A DNA stretch of 64,000 nucleotides from the NCBI GenBank assembly GCA_018228645.1, contig CP073693.1:2112253-2176252 (forward strand), given 5' to 3'. The notes under the pieces are model-generated. The model had not been told where the DNA came from and did not search any database. It saw nothing but the letters and a program-made list of their open reading frames with translations. Made by a program: the position numbers and the translations under genes. Positions 23,675 to 32,125 of this stretch are shown one piece after another. This DNA is from Clostridiaceae bacterium Marseille-Q4143. GTDB taxonomy: Bacteria > Bacillota > Clostridia > Lachnospirales > Lachnospiraceae. How positions within the stretch are numbered: position 1 is the first letter of the stretch; the number at the start of each line of letters is the position of its first letter.

Positions 23675-24481
23675 TTATCGTTTTTTCCTCTGGCTGATAG
23701 GCGTTCCCATTTTCTTTGACTTTTTGAGAATCCGAATCAGCCAGCGAAATTCTTCATCTGACAGATTTTTATAGTTGATACCAAGCTGCTTACAGTAAAG
23801 GACAACCAGCTTTTCATCACGGCTGCCCTTGAAATTTTCAACCGCTTCCAGATTTTCTTTCAGTTCATCGGCAACGGTGGTCTGGGGTGCACTCTCGCTG
23901 TCCTTTTTGTGGGCTTCTCGAATATCCCGGATAATGAGGTTGAGGTCATCCAGAACCATGTGGCTGAAATATTCATCATCACTGATATGGGCAGCTTGCA
24001 GCACCTTCAAATGCGGGTCATCTTCGCCGGGGCGATACCGTTCAATGATTTCATGCCGGACGGTATCGACAAGGGCATTGAGGTTCTGAATCTGCATGGT
24101 GGCAATCCCATCCACATAAATCTCAATATCCGCAAGAAACTTGATAAAATCCTTATGTGTGGCAAGTTCGCACAGCAGACGGTTGTTAATCCGACCACTT
24201 TTCAGAAGTGCTACCATTTCATCGCTCAAATGCAGCTCCCTTAATGGCGTGTTGATCTCCGCCCGGTTCTCTGTCCGGCAAAAGAGATAATCGAGGGACA
24301 CCCCATAAAAATCTGCCAGCAGGATAAGGTTGCCATGATTGATTTCCTTATAGTCGTCTTTTTCATAACTGCCAAGAGCCGATTTTGAAATACCCGTTTG
24401 CTCAGCCAGTTCTTCCAGTTTTAATCCTTTGTTTAATCGTAAATCTTTTAGCCGTTCCTGTATTGTAGTAGCTCCGTTCAT
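23675..24481 (-). CDS. XRE-family transcriptional regulator of element B
   Basis: 268 residues from ATG 24481 (AAAGGGGGAA upstream). A helix-turn-helix at residues ~6-65 (ERLKDLRLNKGLKLEELAEQ, then ISKSALGSYEKDD) is followed by FYGVSLDYLFCRTENR, typical of Cro/CI-like regulators in clostridial transposons. The long C-terminal helical part (YVDGIATMQIQNLNALVDTV onward) is element-specific. It is divergent from the replication/mobilisation genes and has an inverted repeat over its own promoter, so it probably represses itself and the element. Confidence 0.88.
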   Translation of the reverse strand: MNGATTIQERLKDLRLNKGLKLEELAEQTGISKSALGSYEKDDYKEINHGNLILLADFYGVSLDYLFCRTENRAEINTPLRELHLSDEMVALLKSGRINNRLLCELATHKDFIKFLADIEIYVDGIATMQIQNLNALVDTVRHEIIERYRPGEDDPHLKVLQAAHISDDEYFSHMVLDDLNLIIRDIREAHKKDSESAPQTTVADELKENLEAVENFKGSRDEKLVVLYCKQLGINYKNLSDEEFRWLIRILKKSKKMGTPISQRKKR

Positions 24482-24520
24482 TGAAGCAGTTCCCCCTTTT
24501 TGACAACATATATAACCGTT

Positions 24521-24544
24521 GAATTGATTATACCATATCAATTC
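24521..24544 (-). promoter_or_regulatory. Operator/promoter of the XRE regulator
   Basis: GAATTGAT (24521-24528), 8-base spacer, ATCAATTC (24537-24544), a perfect 8-bp inverted repeat. On the minus strand the spacer holds TATAAT-like sequence 40 bases before the regulator start. Confidence 0.6.
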
Positions 24545-24965
24545 CGCAATCGTGGAAATTTTTGATTTTTGCCCTTAATTCCTACTTTGTGGACATACCG
24601 CACGAGGCACAAAAATGTTCTATGATACAGGTAGTTCATCGATGGATTATTCCAATCGAATGACCAGCCTGTGTGGGATATGCTTCCCCGGCGATGTAGT
24701 GCCATGACTTTTGGCAGGGATGTGGAGGAACCCTGACCGAAACGAGCATACCAAAGGGAGCGATACGCCGCTGTGAGATTCAGGGGAGGAACGACACCGG
24801 GGAGAACTGGCGAACTGACACCGAAATGATACCGAAACACGACAATCTGATAGGGGGATAGTCTACCCTATCGCTGATACTTCGGGAGATTTTAGGCGGC
24901 TCTATGGCTGTAATTTTGCCGAAAATCGCCCCGAAACCATACACGAAAACGGGAGGAAGCGCAAT
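24545..24965 (+). other. Long leader region upstream of the transfer/replication genes
   Basis: 420 bases without a credible protein. It contains a small hairpin GATAGGG...CCCTATC (24851-24874), repeats of ACCGAAA and ACCGGGG/ACACCGAAA text (24738-24845), and a GGAGG just before the next gene. It probably holds the promoter and regulatory sequence for 24966 onward; an origin is possible. Confidence 0.4.
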
Positions 24966-25154
24966 ATGCCGAGAATGAGCAAAAAGAGGAAGCATGAGCT
25001 TTCTTTTTACCTCAATGACCGGGGGCGTGTCACTTACAACGAATTATGCCGGAAATGCCAGCATGGGTGCAAGCAGAGCTTCCGGGCGGTTGTGATTGAC
25101 TGCCCCCGTTATTTATCCAAACGAGCAAAGAAAAAGGAGGAACACACCGAATGA
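24966..25154 (+). CDS. Small conserved transposon protein with a cysteine motif
   Basis: 62 residues: a basic N-terminus (MPRMSKKRKHELSFYLNDRG), then RVTYNELCRKCQHGCKQSFR with three cysteines (C-x2-C-x3-C) that may bind zinc, and a basic tail RAKKKEE. It overlaps the next gene by 4 bases. It is a recurrent small gene at the front of this clostridial element backbone; the function is unknown. Confidence 0.7.
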   Translation: MPRMSKKRKHELSFYLNDRGRVTYNELCRKCQHGCKQSFRAVVIDCPRYLSKRAKKKEEHTE

Positions 25155-25492
25155 ATTTTGAATTTATGACGATAGACACACCATTGCCGCCCTGTATGGC
25201 TTTTCCAAGAGCGTTGACAGGGTTTCCAGTCAGCAGCACCGCAAAGGTCATGTACTGCCGGATGTTGGACGCTATGCTCTCCAATGGGCAGGAGGACGAG
25301 AACGGAATCCTGTTTGTCTGCTTCCCTGTCACAGCCATTGCCGCAGTCCTGTCCCGCAGCTCTATGACGGTCAAGCGTTCTTTGAATGAACTGGAAAACG
25401 CCGGACTTATCATGCGGGTGCGTCAGGGCGTTGGAGAACCAAACAGGATTTATGTGCTGATACCGGGAAAGGAGGACGCTGCCCTTGCCTGA
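25151..25492 (+). CDS. Winged-helix replication initiator-like protein
   Basis: 113 residues. PCMAFPRALTGFPVSSTAKV, then VMYCRMLDAMLSN, then FPVTAIAAVLSRSSMTVKRS, then LNELENAGLIMRVRQGVGEP form a winged helix-turn-helix like the N-terminal domain of RepA_N-type replication initiators. It lacks the long C-terminal region of full plasmid initiators. AAAGGAGG lies before the ATG, and it is coupled to both neighbours by overlaps. It may act as a DNA-binding regulator or initiator for the element. Confidence 0.7.
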   Translation: MNFEFMTIDTPLPPCMAFPRALTGFPVSSTAKVMYCRMLDAMLSNGQEDENGILFVCFPVTAIAAVLSRSSMTVKRSLNELENAGLIMRVRQGVGEPNRIYVLIPGKEDAALA

Positions 25493-25781
25493 TACTTCAA
25501 AGCTGGAAAAACTCAATCGGGAGTTGGAGAAAAGCGAAAAGAAACTGCGGAAAGCCATCAATGATGAAAAGGCATTGCAGCACCAGTTAAAGCAGCTTAC
25601 CCGAAAGGAACGGACGCACCGGCTCTGTACTCGTGGCGGTATGCTGGAAAGTTTTCTGCAAGAGCCGGAACGCCTGACAGATGATGATGTCATGCTGTTG
25701 TTGAAACTCATTTTTCACAGGCAGGACACGCAGGAACTATTGAAAAAACTGCTGGAACGGGAGAAGCCGGAAATCCCTTAG
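25485..25781 (+). CDS. DUF3847 domain protein
   Basis: 98 residues with a TTG start, overlapping the previous gene by 8 bases, with GGAGG in the right place. A coiled coil (KLEKLNRELEKSEKKLRKAI, then HQLKQLTRKE) precedes THRLCTRGGMLESFL, the DUF3847 signature. The family is found beside MobA/MobL relaxases and is probably a mobilisation accessory protein. Confidence 0.85.
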   Translation: MPDTSKLEKLNRELEKSEKKLRKAINDEKALQHQLKQLTRKERTHRLCTRGGMLESFLQEPERLTDDDVMLLLKLIFHRQDTQELLKKLLEREKPEIP

Positions 25782-25789
25782 TTTACTAA

Positions 25790-25998
25790 GGGCGCAATTA
25801 TACACCACCCAGAGGTTGGTGCATTGCGTTCTCCGAAGGCTCCTCGCCGGAGGGCTGTGATTTTCCGCAGTCAAGGTCTGCTCCAAATCATACAGGGGAC
25901 GCTACGCTTCCCCTGCGCTGGCTGCCGCCAGCTACCCTTTTGTGTACTTGCCATCTGGGGACACCTTGCGTTGCAAGCTGTTCCCAGCCGACAAGTTT
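25790..25998 (+). other. Hairpin-dense non-coding region (oriT or single-strand origin candidate)
   Basis: At least four inverted repeats in 200 bases: CACCA...TTGGTG, CTCCG...CGGAG, AGGGGA...TCCCCT and GCTGGC-tgcc-GCCAGC. It lies after the DUF3847 gene, where the relaxase would follow but for 1.8 kb of cargo. No protein is visible. Confidence 0.5.
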
Positions 25999-26081
25999 CA
26001 TAAAATATGCTATCTTTTCGATAGTCGATGAAGTATAATGAAGATGACAACAAACCTGAATTTGCAAAGGAGGCCTAAACT

Positions 26082-26831
26082 ATAAAAGAATATCAACATC
26101 TAATAGGTAAAATTATTATTGCGACTGCAATTATAGTTGCCGCAATCATTATAGCGGGTGCTATCGAGGTTGCAGGAGAAAGTATACGTAGTGATAACAA
26201 AGGAGACCAACTTATGGGATTATTTGAAAAGAAAAAGAAAGATGCAGAGCGTTGCCCGATTTGTGGCAAGGAGATATCCTTTTTTTCGGGGTTAGTAATC
26301 GCGGACGGCAGAATCTGTGATGACTGTGAGAAAATGGTCAGAGGTCAGTTCAATATCGAAGAATATTATGGGCGTGAGAACTGGAAGATATCTACCAGCG
26401 ATCCGTTGAAAGCCATGACAGTCGAAGAACTTAAGGACATGATCAACGAAAAGAAAGCAGAGCAGACGCAGGTAGTGGAAGAAATTGGCGGTGATTACGC
26501 AGCGATTGCCAAGGTGGAAAAGACATTTGGCATCGCTCCGAAGGTTATGGATGTGGGACTGAAACGTGCAAAGGCTTTGAAAAATAGAATCGTTGCCACA
26601 AGCTATATCATGTCAGGCGAATTCAGTAGAGGCGATGCGGTAACGGTTTCATTTGATGGTGCAGATATGACTACGACGATTCTGGATGTCATCGAATGCA
26701 GTTCATCAAGTACATTTGAAACAGAGCTGAATGCCAATTTCGGAAAGCACAAGGCCAAAGAAGGAGTCAGTGCCTGGATCATTCTGGATGTCATGGGCGG
26801 AGTTGGCAAAGGTGCCCTGATCAAGAAATAA
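26082..26831 (+). CDS. DUF4428 zinc-ribbon protein; possible membrane-anchored form from an ATA start
   Basis: The secure product starts at ATG 26214 (AAAGGAG upstream): 205 residues, MGLFEKKKKDAERCPICGKE with C-x2-C...C-x2-C (ICDDC) of a DUF4428 zinc ribbon, then a ~100-residue beta domain. The frame stays open upstream to a stop at 26076. An AGGAGG at 26068-26073 sits 8 bases before ATA at 26082, which would add 44 residues with one membrane helix (GKIIIATAIIVAAIIIAGAI). The longer form would be membrane-anchored. ATA starts are very rare, so a mutated ATG or a separate ancestral peptide gene is as likely. Confidence 0.7.
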   Translation: MKEYQHLIGKIIIATAIIVAAIIIAGAIEVAGESIRSDNKGDQLMGLFEKKKKDAERCPICGKEISFFSGLVIADGRICDDCEKMVRGQFNIEEYYGRENWKISTSDPLKAMTVEELKDMINEKKAEQTQVVEEIGGDYAAIAKVEKTFGIAPKVMDVGLKRAKALKNRIVATSYIMSGEFSRGDAVTVSFDGADMTTTILDVIECSSSSTFETELNANFGKHKAKEGVSAWIILDVMGGVGKGALIKK

Positions 26832-26880
26832 GCAATTTGCGTGGTTTATCATTTACAGACACATGAGTAAGGAGGCCAAC

Positions 26881-27581
26881 ATGAGAAACATGAAAAAACG
26901 ATTCCTGCACTGCTGTTAGCACTCGGTTTGGCACTGAGTATGACAGCTTGCGGAAACAAAGAGTCGGAAACTGTTACCCCGGACAATAGCACCACACCGG
27001 AAGCTGTGGAGACGCAACCAACACAGGAAGCCACGGGAACAGAAGAGACAACAAGTAGAGATGACACGGGTGTATATCCGAATGCAACCGGTCTGACAGA
27101 AGTAGCTATGGGTGTGACAGAAGATATCTGTACATTTAAAGTACCGTTAAACTATGTACTTGCAGGCGGCTATTATGATGAAAATAATGAAGAACATACG
27201 ATTCAGGGCTTGAATTCTGCTACCACGACTGTTGAGGAAGCACTGGCAGCCGGAAGCTTCTCTACTGGCAATCATCTGGCTTTCTTTACAATGACTTCTC
27301 TGGATGCAGATCAGACCATGATTACTACTGGCATGTACACGCCGGATATCATGTCATGGGATGATTTTAAAGCGTATTATACGGACGCAAAAGAGATCGG
27401 AGATGAAAGTGTTCCGGGACTTCTCTATCATGTAGAAGCGATCAGTGGGCAGTGTGTGGCAGTAGCTGTGAAAGTATCTGATGATGTTACATTGCAGATC
27501 GTCTATGAGGGATCCCTGGAAGGTGAAATTGGAGAAGACGAACTGGGACAGAGACTGTATGAGCTGGTAACGGTAAAATAA
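26881..27581 (+). pseudogene. Lipoprotein gene with a frameshift in the signal peptide
   Basis: AAGGAGG and ATG 26881 open MRNMKK, but after an A6 tract (26893-26898) the frame is off by one. One more A would give MRNMKKTIPALLLALGLALS then MTACGNKESE, a textbook lipobox (MTAC). The mature 200-residue domain downstream is intact: a low-complexity T/E/P linker, then VAMGVTEDICTFKVPLNYVL and a mixed alpha/beta domain of unknown family. It could be a true loss, slippage-based on/off switching or a sequencing error. It is cargo of element B beside the DUF4428 gene. Confidence 0.75.
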
Positions 27582-27639
27582 TATCGTAACAGACAACAAT
27601 ATTTGAGAGAAAAGAGGATGTACATGTCATTAAGGTTAT

Positions 27640-27852
27640 GAAATAGCTCGGTAGAATAGTAGGTAATGAAATTCCAGTTTGTCAGCTTCACATCGGGTCA
27701 ACTTGTCCCGAACTTTCACAACTAAATACCCGCCGCTTACACAGCGGCACACCGAGCAGGAAATCTGAAAAAGGTCTCCTGCTTTTTTTCTGCCCAAAAT
27801 GAGGTGGTAAAACGCCACCCCATCCACCAAGCATAGAAAGGAGTGACACGAA
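27640..27852 (+). other. Upstream region of the relaxase, candidate oriT
   Basis: Three inverted repeats lie within 150 bases of the relaxase start: GCCGCT-tacac-AGCGGC (about 27732-27748), GCAGGA...TCCTGC (about 27758-27784) and GGTGG...CCACC (about 27803-27819). This is the usual place for the origin of transfer in MobA/MobL elements. The nick site cannot be assigned by eye. Confidence 0.5.
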
Positions 27853-29433
27853 ATGCCCTGTCCACACAACGAAATCTCGATTGTTCAGCGTAGCCAACAG
27901 CAGTCTGCGGTTGCCGCCGCTGCCTACCAGAGCGGCGAAAAGCTGTTCTGTGAATACGACCAAGAAGTGAAGCACTACCCAGAAAAGCGAGGTATCGTCC
28001 ACAATGAAATCCTGCTCCCGGCAAATGCCCCGCCGGAGTATGCAGACCGCAATACTTTATGGAACGCCGCCGAAGCTGTGGAGAAACAATGGAACTCCCA
28101 GCTTGCAAGGCGGTGGGTGCTTACCATTCCCAGAGAGATACCGCCCGACCAATATGCTGTCCTTGTCCGGGAGTTTTGTGAACAGCAGTTTGTTTCCAAA
28201 GGCATGATTGCTGACTTTGCCATCCATGACCCCCACCCGCCGGGACACAATCCTCACGCCCATGTCCTGCTCACTATGAGGGCAATGGACGAACATGGGA
28301 AATGGCTTTCCAAGAGCCGCAAGGTTTATGACCTTGACGAGAACGGGGAACGGATAAAGCTGCCATCCGGCAGGTGGAAAAGCCACAAGGAGGATACGGT
28401 GGACTGGAACGACCAGAAGTATTGTGAAATCTGGCGGCATGAATGGGAGGTCATCCAGAACCGCTATCTGGAAGCCAATGATCGCCCGGAGCGTGTGGAC
28501 TTGCGTTCCTATGCCAGACAGGGGCTTGATATTATCCCTACTGTCCATGAGGGTGCTGCTGTCCGGCAGATGGAAAAGCGTGGTATCCAGACGAATATCG
28601 GCAACCTGAACCGGGAAATCAGAGCCGCCAACCGCCTGATGAAGTCCATCCGGCAGCTTATCCAAAACCTCAAAGGCTGGATTACCGAGCTGGGAGAAAA
28701 ACGGAAAGAACTGCTTGCACAAAAGGCGGCGGAGGAAGCGACACTTCTTCCCAATCTACTGATGAAATATATGGAGATACGAAAGGAAGAACGGAAGGAC
28801 TGGACGAGGGCTGGACAAAATCGGGGGACTTCACAGGACTTAAAGGCAGTCAGCGAAGCCCTGTCCTATCTCCGGCAAAAGGGGCTTTCCACTGTGGAGG
28901 ACTTGGAAGCCTTTCTGGAATCTTCCGGGAAATCAGCCGCAGATTACCGCAGTCAGATGAAGCCAAAGGAAGCCCGAAGCAAAGTGATTGACGGACTGCT
29001 TTCTGCCCGGACAGACTGCAAGGAATGTAAGCCTGTCTATGAGAAGTACCAGAAGATATTTTTTAAGAAAACAAAGGAGAAATTCAACCAGGAACACCCG
29101 GAGGTTGCCCGGTATGCGAAAGCCGCCGCCTACCTTGCCAAGCACCCGGACGATAAGGACAGCACCCAAAAGAAGCTGCAAGAGGAGCAGGAAACGCTTC
29201 TGGAAGAAATTGCAGCCCTGAAAACACCTCTGATCGAGGTACAGGCTGATTTGAAGAAGCTGCGGGACATCCGCTACTGGGTACGGAAAGCCACACCCGG
29301 CACAGAGGAAAGCAAAGAGCCGCCCAAGAAGCAGCCCATCAAGGAAGTCTTGCAGGATAAGGCAGACGAGAAAAAAGCACAAAGAACCGCCCCGGCACAG
29401 GCGAAACACAGACAACAGGATATGGAACTTTAA
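27853..29433 (+). CDS. mobA: MobA/MobL-family relaxase (MOBQ)
   Basis: 526 residues. The N-terminal relaxase domain has ISIVQRSQQQSAVAAAAYQS (with the candidate catalytic tyrosine), the metal-binding three-histidine motif in HDPHPPGHNPHAHVLLTMRA, and WNDQKYCEIWRHEWEVIQNR. From ~250 on it is a long charged helical region ending in a basic tail. It nicks oriT and pilots single-stranded DNA during mobilisation. AAAGGAG precedes the ATG. The broken gene at 15477 is a homologue. Confidence 0.93.
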   Translation: MPCPHNEISIVQRSQQQSAVAAAAYQSGEKLFCEYDQEVKHYPEKRGIVHNEILLPANAPPEYADRNTLWNAAEAVEKQWNSQLARRWVLTIPREIPPDQYAVLVREFCEQQFVSKGMIADFAIHDPHPPGHNPHAHVLLTMRAMDEHGKWLSKSRKVYDLDENGERIKLPSGRWKSHKEDTVDWNDQKYCEIWRHEWEVIQNRYLEANDRPERVDLRSYARQGLDIIPTVHEGAAVRQMEKRGIQTNIGNLNREIRAANRLMKSIRQLIQNLKGWITELGEKRKELLAQKAAEEATLLPNLLMKYMEIRKEERKDWTRAGQNRGTSQDLKAVSEALSYLRQKGLSTVEDLEAFLESSGKSAADYRSQMKPKEARSKVIDGLLSARTDCKECKPVYEKYQKIFFKKTKEKFNQEHPEVARYAKAAAYLAKHPDDKDSTQKKLQEEQETLLEEIAALKTPLIEVQADLKKLRDIRYWVRKATPGTEESKEPPKKQPIKEVLQDKADEKKAQRTAPAQAKHRQQDMEL

Positions 29434-29499
29434 CAGGCACTTGCCATTTTCAATCAGAGAATGTCAGGTGTTTTTTTCTTTTTTCAAGGAGGGATAGAT

Positions 29500-30144
29500 T
29501 TGAATGTATTTGAAGCTGTGAAGCAGTCCGTCACAACCAGACAGGCTGCGGAGCATTATGGAATCCATGTAGGGCGGAACGGGATGGCTTGCTGCCCGTT
29601 CCATCATGATAAAACCCCAAGCATGAAGCTGGATCGGCGTTACCACTGCTTCGGCTGCGGTGCGGATGGGGATGTGATTGATTTTGCCGCCGCCCTGTAT
29701 GGGCTGGGAAAGAAAGAAGCCGCCGTACAGCTGGCACAGGACTTCGGGCTTTCCTATGAGGACTGGAAACCGCCGGGAAAAGCAAAAAAGCCCAAGCCCC
29801 GGCAGAAATCCCCGGAGGAACAGTTTCAGGAAGCAAAAAACCGCTGCTTCCGTATTCTTGCCGATTATCTCCACCTACTCCGAGTGTGGAGAAAGGAATA
29901 TGCCCCGCACTCCCCGGAGGAAGTCTTTCATCCCCGGTTTGTGGAAGCCTTACAGAAGCAAGACCATGTGGAATATCTGCTGGATGTGCTGCTGTTCGGG
30001 GAAACAGAGGAAAAAGCGGCTTTGATTACGGAATACGGAAAGGATGTGATACAGCTTGAACAGCGAATGGCAGAGCTTGCAGCCGCAGACGCAGCAAGAA
30101 CTAAAAAACACCATGAACGCCATGCAGCCGCCCCAGAGCATTGA
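29500..30144 (+). CDS. CHC2 zinc-finger primase-like protein
   Basis: 214 residues from TTG 29500, chosen because AAGGAGGG lies 7-8 bases upstream; an earlier ATG at 29461 has none and adds an unlikely GVFFFFQGG stretch. The CHC2 finger is clear: CCPFHHDKTPSMKLDRRYHC then FGCGADGDVIDFAAALYG. There is no Toprim polymerase core, so it is a truncated primase type common in clostridial elements. It overlaps the vapE-like gene, which supplies the helicase. Confidence 0.88.
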   Translation: MNVFEAVKQSVTTRQAAEHYGIHVGRNGMACCPFHHDKTPSMKLDRRYHCFGCGADGDVIDFAAALYGLGKKEAAVQLAQDFGLSYEDWKPPGKAKKPKPRQKSPEEQFQEAKNRCFRILADYLHLLRVWRKEYAPHSPEEVFHPRFVEALQKQDHVEYLLDVLLFGETEEKAALITEYGKDVIQLEQRMAELAAADAARTKKHHERHAAAPEH

Positions 30145-31450
30145 GGAAATCAAGGCGGGGCTGGAAACCACCGAGAAAGGCGGTGTCCGTCAGAGCATAC
30201 GGAACTGCCTGACCGTATTCCAGCGTGACCCGCTGCTTTCCGGGGCTATCGCATACAACATCCTGACCGACCGCAAGGACATCATAAAGCCCATCGGCTT
30301 CCACAGGGACAGCACCGCCTTAAACGATACGGACATGAAATATCTGCTTCTCTATCTGGAAGAAACCTACGGGCTTACCAATGAGAAAAAGATTGATAAC
30401 GCCATCGGGATTGTGGCGAATGAAAACAAGTACCACCCCATCCGGGATTATTTAAGTTCCCTTGTGTGGGACGGGACAGAGCGAATCCGCTTCTGCCTAC
30501 GGCACTTTCTGGGAGCTGACGCAGATGATTACACCTATGAAGCGTTGAAGCTGTTCCTGATGGGCGCTATCTCACGAGCCTTTCAGCTGGGGTCCAAGTT
30601 TGAAATCATGCTCTGTCTGGTCGGAGGTCAGGGGGCTGGCAAGTCCACCTTCTTCCGTCTGCTGGCAGTCCGGGACGAGTGGTTCTCCGATGATTTGCGG
30701 AAGCTGGACGATGACAATGTGTACCGTAAGCTGCAAGGTCACTGGATTATCGAAATGTCGGAAATGATGGCAACCGCCAACGCCAAGAGCATTGAGGAAA
30801 TCAAGTCGTTTTTAAGCCGGCAGAAAGAGGTTTACAAGATACCCTATGAAACCCACCCGGCAGACCGCCCCCGTCAGTGCGTGTTTGGCGGCACTTCCAA
30901 TGCCCTTGACTTCCTGCCCCTTGACCGTTCAGGCAACCGCCGTTTTATCCCGGTCATGGTGTACCCGGAGCAGGCGGAGGTTCACATTTTGGAGGACGAA
31001 GCCGCTTCCAGAGCCTATATCGAGCAGATGTGGGCAGAAGCTATGGAGATTTACCGAAGCGGCAGGTTCAAGCTGGCTTTCAGCCCCACCATGCAGCGGT
31101 ATCTCAAAGAACACCAGCGGGATTTTATGCCGGAGGACACCAAAGCCGGAATGATACAGGCGTATCTTGATAAGTACACCGGGAGCATGGTCTGTTCCAA
31201 GCAGCTTTACAAGGAAGCCTTGAACCACACCTTTGACGAGCCGAAGCAATGGGAAATCCGGGAAATCAACGAGATTATGAACCAGTGCATTACCGGCTGG
31301 CGGTACTTCCCGAACCCAAGAATGTTTTCCGAATATGGCAGACAAAAGGGCTGGGAGCGTGAAAACCCGGCAACGGACTCCGGCAACCCGTCTGAAAAAA
31401 CGATGGATGGTTTTGTGGAGGTCACAGAACAGATGGAGCTTCCATTCTGA
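30056..31450 (+). CDS. VapE/D5-like helicase-ATPase (virulence-associated E family)
   Basis: 464 residues (TTG start at 30056, overlapping the primase gene by 89 bases; an ATG at 30113 is the alternative). Walker A is LCLVGGQGAGKSTFFRLLAV, with a Walker B-like HWIIEMSEMM and the conserved RPRQCVFGGTSNALDFLPLD and RSGNRRFIPVMV. A superfamily 3-type ATPase that with the CHC2 protein would replicate the excised element. A terminator follows. Confidence 0.9.
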   Translation: MNSEWQSLQPQTQQELKNTMNAMQPPQSIEEIKAGLETTEKGGVRQSIRNCLTVFQRDPLLSGAIAYNILTDRKDIIKPIGFHRDSTALNDTDMKYLLLYLEETYGLTNEKKIDNAIGIVANENKYHPIRDYLSSLVWDGTERIRFCLRHFLGADADDYTYEALKLFLMGAISRAFQLGSKFEIMLCLVGGQGAGKSTFFRLLAVRDEWFSDDLRKLDDDNVYRKLQGHWIIEMSEMMATANAKSIEEIKSFLSRQKEVYKIPYETHPADRPRQCVFGGTSNALDFLPLDRSGNRRFIPVMVYPEQAEVHILEDEAASRAYIEQMWAEAMEIYRSGRFKLAFSPTMQRYLKEHQRDFMPEDTKAGMIQAYLDKYTGSMVCSKQLYKEALNHTFDEPKQWEIREINEIMNQCITGWRYFPNPRMFSEYGRQKGWERENPATDSGNPSEKTMDGFVEVTEQMELPF

Positions 31451-31459
31451 AAATGACCG

Positions 31460-31502
31460 CCCGTTGCACCCCCTGTTGCTATCCCGTTGCCGAGCCGGTT
31501 GC
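31460..31502 (+). repeat. Iteron-like GTTGC repeats downstream of vapE
   Basis: Four GTTGC pentamers at 31463, 31475, 31486 and 31498 (spacing 12, 11, 12), mostly in CCCGTTGC context. Two more occur at 31639 and 31652. Helical-turn spacing resembles iterons; chance is not excluded. Confidence 0.5.
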
Positions 31503-31510
31503 AGGACATT

Positions 31511-31543
31511 AGCCCGGGAAAATCCCTTATTTCCGGGCTTTTC
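31511..31543 (+). terminator. Terminator of the replication/mobilisation operon
   Basis: AGCCCGG (31511-31517) and CCGGGCT (31533-31539) followed by TTTT. Confidence 0.85.
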
Positions 31544-31769
31544 TCCTTTATAACAACCAAAACAACAGAAAAATAAAAGAAAAGTATAAATAGTAACCAT
31601 CGCCAGATTGAGATTGTTTGCAAGGTCTTTTGAAGCCCGTTGCCGGACTTCGTTGCCGACACCCTCTGTCTGGCTATTTTTATGTGCGCAGGCAATGAGC
31701 CAAGTGGATATTCTTGCATATCTATGTGGCGAATGCTGCGACAACGATAATTATGGAGGATAACTGCCT

Positions 31770-32003
31770 ATGGCGAATAATAAGATGAATGTTGAAGGGA
31801 AAAATTACTCGGATATTCCGGTGTGGCGTAGATATACGCTTACCATTGAGGAAGCTGCCAGGTATTATCATATCGGCGAAGGGAAACTGAGAATGTTGAT
31901 TGAAGAGCATCCGAATGAAGATTTTTATGTTATGAATGGCAATCGAGCCTTGATTAAGCGTGAAAAATTTGAACGCTATCTGGATCAGGCAACGGCTGTA
32001 TAA
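31770..32003 (+). CDS. xis: Tn916-type excisionase
   Basis: 77 residues: VWRRYTLTIEEAARYYHIGE winged-helix start, GKLRMLIEEHPNEDFYVMNG, NRALIKREKFERYLDQ. This matches Tn916 Xis, a DNA-bending protein that binds near the element ends and biases the integrase to excision. GGAGG precedes the ATG. The intact copy contrasts with the half gene in element A (20419-20555). Confidence 0.9.
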   Translation: MANNKMNVEGKNYSDIPVWRRYTLTIEEAARYYHIGEGKLRMLIEEHPNEDFYVMNGNRALIKREKFERYLDQATAV

Positions 32004-32056
32004 CTGGCATTAGAAATGCTTAACAGAAATTCCGAAATCACATGGCATAACTATAC

Positions 32057-32105
32057 GGAGAGCCGGATTTGTGATAGTATAAAACTGCAAGTCTGGCTCT
32101 CCTTA
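32057..32105 (+). terminator. Hairpin between xis and int of element B
   Basis: GGAGAGCC (from 32057) pairs with GGCTCTCC (to 32102) around a 28-base loop. It is equivalent in position to the hairpin at 20581; there is only a weak T-run. Confidence 0.6.
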
Positions 32106-32125
32106 TTCTGAAAGGAGAGATTTCG

